This document shows, one piece after another, positions 4,398 to 5,221 of a DNA stretch of 5,221 nt. Position 1 is the stretch's first letter. Each line of letters opens with the position of its first letter. The DNA is taken from NCBI GenBank assembly GCA_013329295.1, contig DUKP01000063.1:1-5221 (forward strand), read 5' to 3'. The position numbers and the translations under genes were made by a program. The notes under the pieces are model-generated. The model saw only the letters and a list, made by a program, of their open reading frames with translations, did not search any database and was not told the origin of the DNA. This stretch comes from Candidatus Poseidoniaceae archaeon. Its GTDB lineage: Archaea; Thermoplasmatota; Poseidoniia; Poseidoniales; Poseidoniaceae.

Positions 4398-5221
4398 ATG
4401 AGGGGCAGAGCAATGCTATTGGTTGCCTTGATGGTAACCATGTCATTATCAGGTTGTTTTGGTAAAGAAGAGGTAGTTGAGGAACCTATTATTGAGGAAG
4501 TAAAAGACCCTCGAGTTTTTGTCACCGATAAGGCAGGAAATGCTGTTGATATTCCACCAATAGACATGACTTTTCAATTCAGTGATGTCGGAGAAACTGG
4601 TAAAGAACCCAGTATTGGCATAACTTCTAGTGGTTGTATCTTCTTTATTGCTATGGAGAAAGTTATGCGTTCTTGCGACTATAGCGAAACATGGGAAGAG
4701 ACTCAAGACCCGGTACAATGTTCGCCTACTACTAGCGATCCTTACGGATGGGTTGATCCAATTACTGACCGAATTTTCAATGTTCAAATGATTGGACTTG
4801 AAACATCATGGATTTGTTGGAGTGACGATGATGGTGAAACTTGGTTAGGTAATCCACACGATTCAGGTACTACACCGATCAACGACCACATCAAACTCGC
4901 TAGCGGGCCATGGACTAGTGCTGGTTATGGGGCATTAGGGCAATTAACCGGTAGTACAATTTACGAAACTGCAGTTTACTATTGCTATAACAAATTAGTA
5001 GGAATCTTTTGCTTTACTAGTTTTGATGGTGGCGCAACCTTTGAGGCTGGTGGACAAATAGTTGGTCTTGCAACCACAAATGGTGGTTTGCATGGGGCAA
5101 TTTCTACTGCACCCGATGGTACTGTTTATGTCACACCAAGAGTTGAAACACCTTCAGTAATCGTCTCTAAAGATAACGGTTTTTCATGGTTTGAAAGAAC
5201 TATGGGAGAAGATGTAGGAAC
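4398..5221 (+). CDS. Secreted lipoprotein with BNR/Asp-box repeats, 3'-truncated by window edge
   Basis: The reading frame stays open from ATG 4398 to the window end (274 complete codons); an in-frame TAG at 4386-4388 makes this the first possible start. The N-terminus is a lipoprotein signal: MRGRA, hydrophobic stretch, then LSGC with Cys20, followed by an acidic linker (KEEVVEEPIIEE). Four Asp-box (SxDxGxTW) repeats are visible: a degenerate SCDYSETW (92-99), SDDDGETW (142-149), SFDGGATF (208-215) and SKDNGFSW (257-264), spaced about 50-66 residues apart as in a beta-propeller. Six Cys in the mature part besides Cys20 (80, 93, 108, 140, 196, 205) may form disulfides outside the cell. Such propellers occur in sialidases and other glycosidases, photosystem assembly factors and many surface binding proteins. 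No sialidase-type FRIP motif is seen, so an enzymatic role is not supported. The protein should be anchored at the outer membrane face. A TATA box and palindromic operator candidate precede it. Confidence 0.88.
   Translation, partial: MRGRAMLLVALMVTMSLSGCFGKEEVVEEPIIEEVKDPRVFVTDKAGNAVDIPPIDMTFQFSDVGETGKEPSIGITSSGCIFFIAMEKVMRSCDYSETWEETQDPVQCSPTTSDPYGWVDPITDRIFNVQMIGLETSWICWSDDDGETWLGNPHDSGTTPINDHIKLASGPWTSAGYGALGQLTGSTIYETAVYYCYNKLVGIFCFTSFDGGATFEAGGQIVGLATTNGGLHGAISTAPDGTVYVTPRVETPSVIVSKDNGFSWFERTMGEDVG

Noticed and set aside
4389..4403. Possible start-codon-sequestering stem CCTC/GAGG around the BNR gene ATG
   Set aside because: Only four base pairs with a 7-nt loop; too weak to support a riboregulator without comparative data.
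4385..4787. Two minus-strand open frames of 60 and 112 codons opposite the BNR lipoprotein
   Set aside because: The + strand frame has a lipoprotein signal, Asp-box motifs, an upstream TATA box and stays open to the window end; the minus frames have no recognisable features.
4398..5221. Calling the BNR protein a sialidase
   Set aside because: Asp-box repeats occur in many non-enzymatic propellers, and neither a FRIP motif nor the arginine triad can be recognised in the visible part.

Overview
The window looks like part of an archaeal chromosome, most likely a planktonic marine euryarchaeon of the Poseidoniales/Marine Group II (or III) type. This is inferred from four things: AT-rich DNA; TATA-box promoters 22-28 nt upstream of start codons (leaderless layout) rather than bacterial -35/-10 promoters; a strong GGAGGTGA Shine-Dalgarno site at an operon-internal gene; and secreted lipoproteins with an [LF]-S-G-C lipobox. 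No rRNA, tRNA or other phylogenetic marker is present, so the assignment is tentative.

Left part (1-2747, + strand): an operon for an ABC-3 family divalent-metal importer, most likely for zinc. It holds the 3' portion of a znuA-like binding protein (5' end outside the window) with an acidic His-rich loop that includes five tandem GHDED repeats. It continues with the ATPase znuC and the membrane permease znuB. The binding protein would capture metal outside the membrane and pass it to ZnuB, with transport powered by ZnuC. A perfect AT-rich inverted repeat lies between znuA and znuC. znuC and znuB overlap by one base and appear translationally coupled.

Middle part (2756-4278, - strand): two genes converge on the znu operon. 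A Sir2/CobB-type NAD-dependent protein deacylase lies upstream, followed after 53 nt by an unassigned secreted lipoprotein with PKD-like beta-strand segments. Each has its own TATA-like element about 22-28 nt before its ATG, so they are probably two transcription units rather than a strict operon.

Right part (4279-5221): a 119-nt divergent intergenic region holds the sir2 promoter on one strand. On the other strand it holds a TATA box followed directly by a perfect 21-bp palindrome placed like a repressor operator. That promoter faces a lipoprotein gene with BNR/Asp-box repeats, which runs off the right edge of the window.

I see no mobile element, CRISPR array, structural RNA or clear defence system. 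The least explained items are the palindromic operator candidates, the repeat-expanded and insert-bearing ZnuA, and the two secreted lipoproteins flanking sir2.
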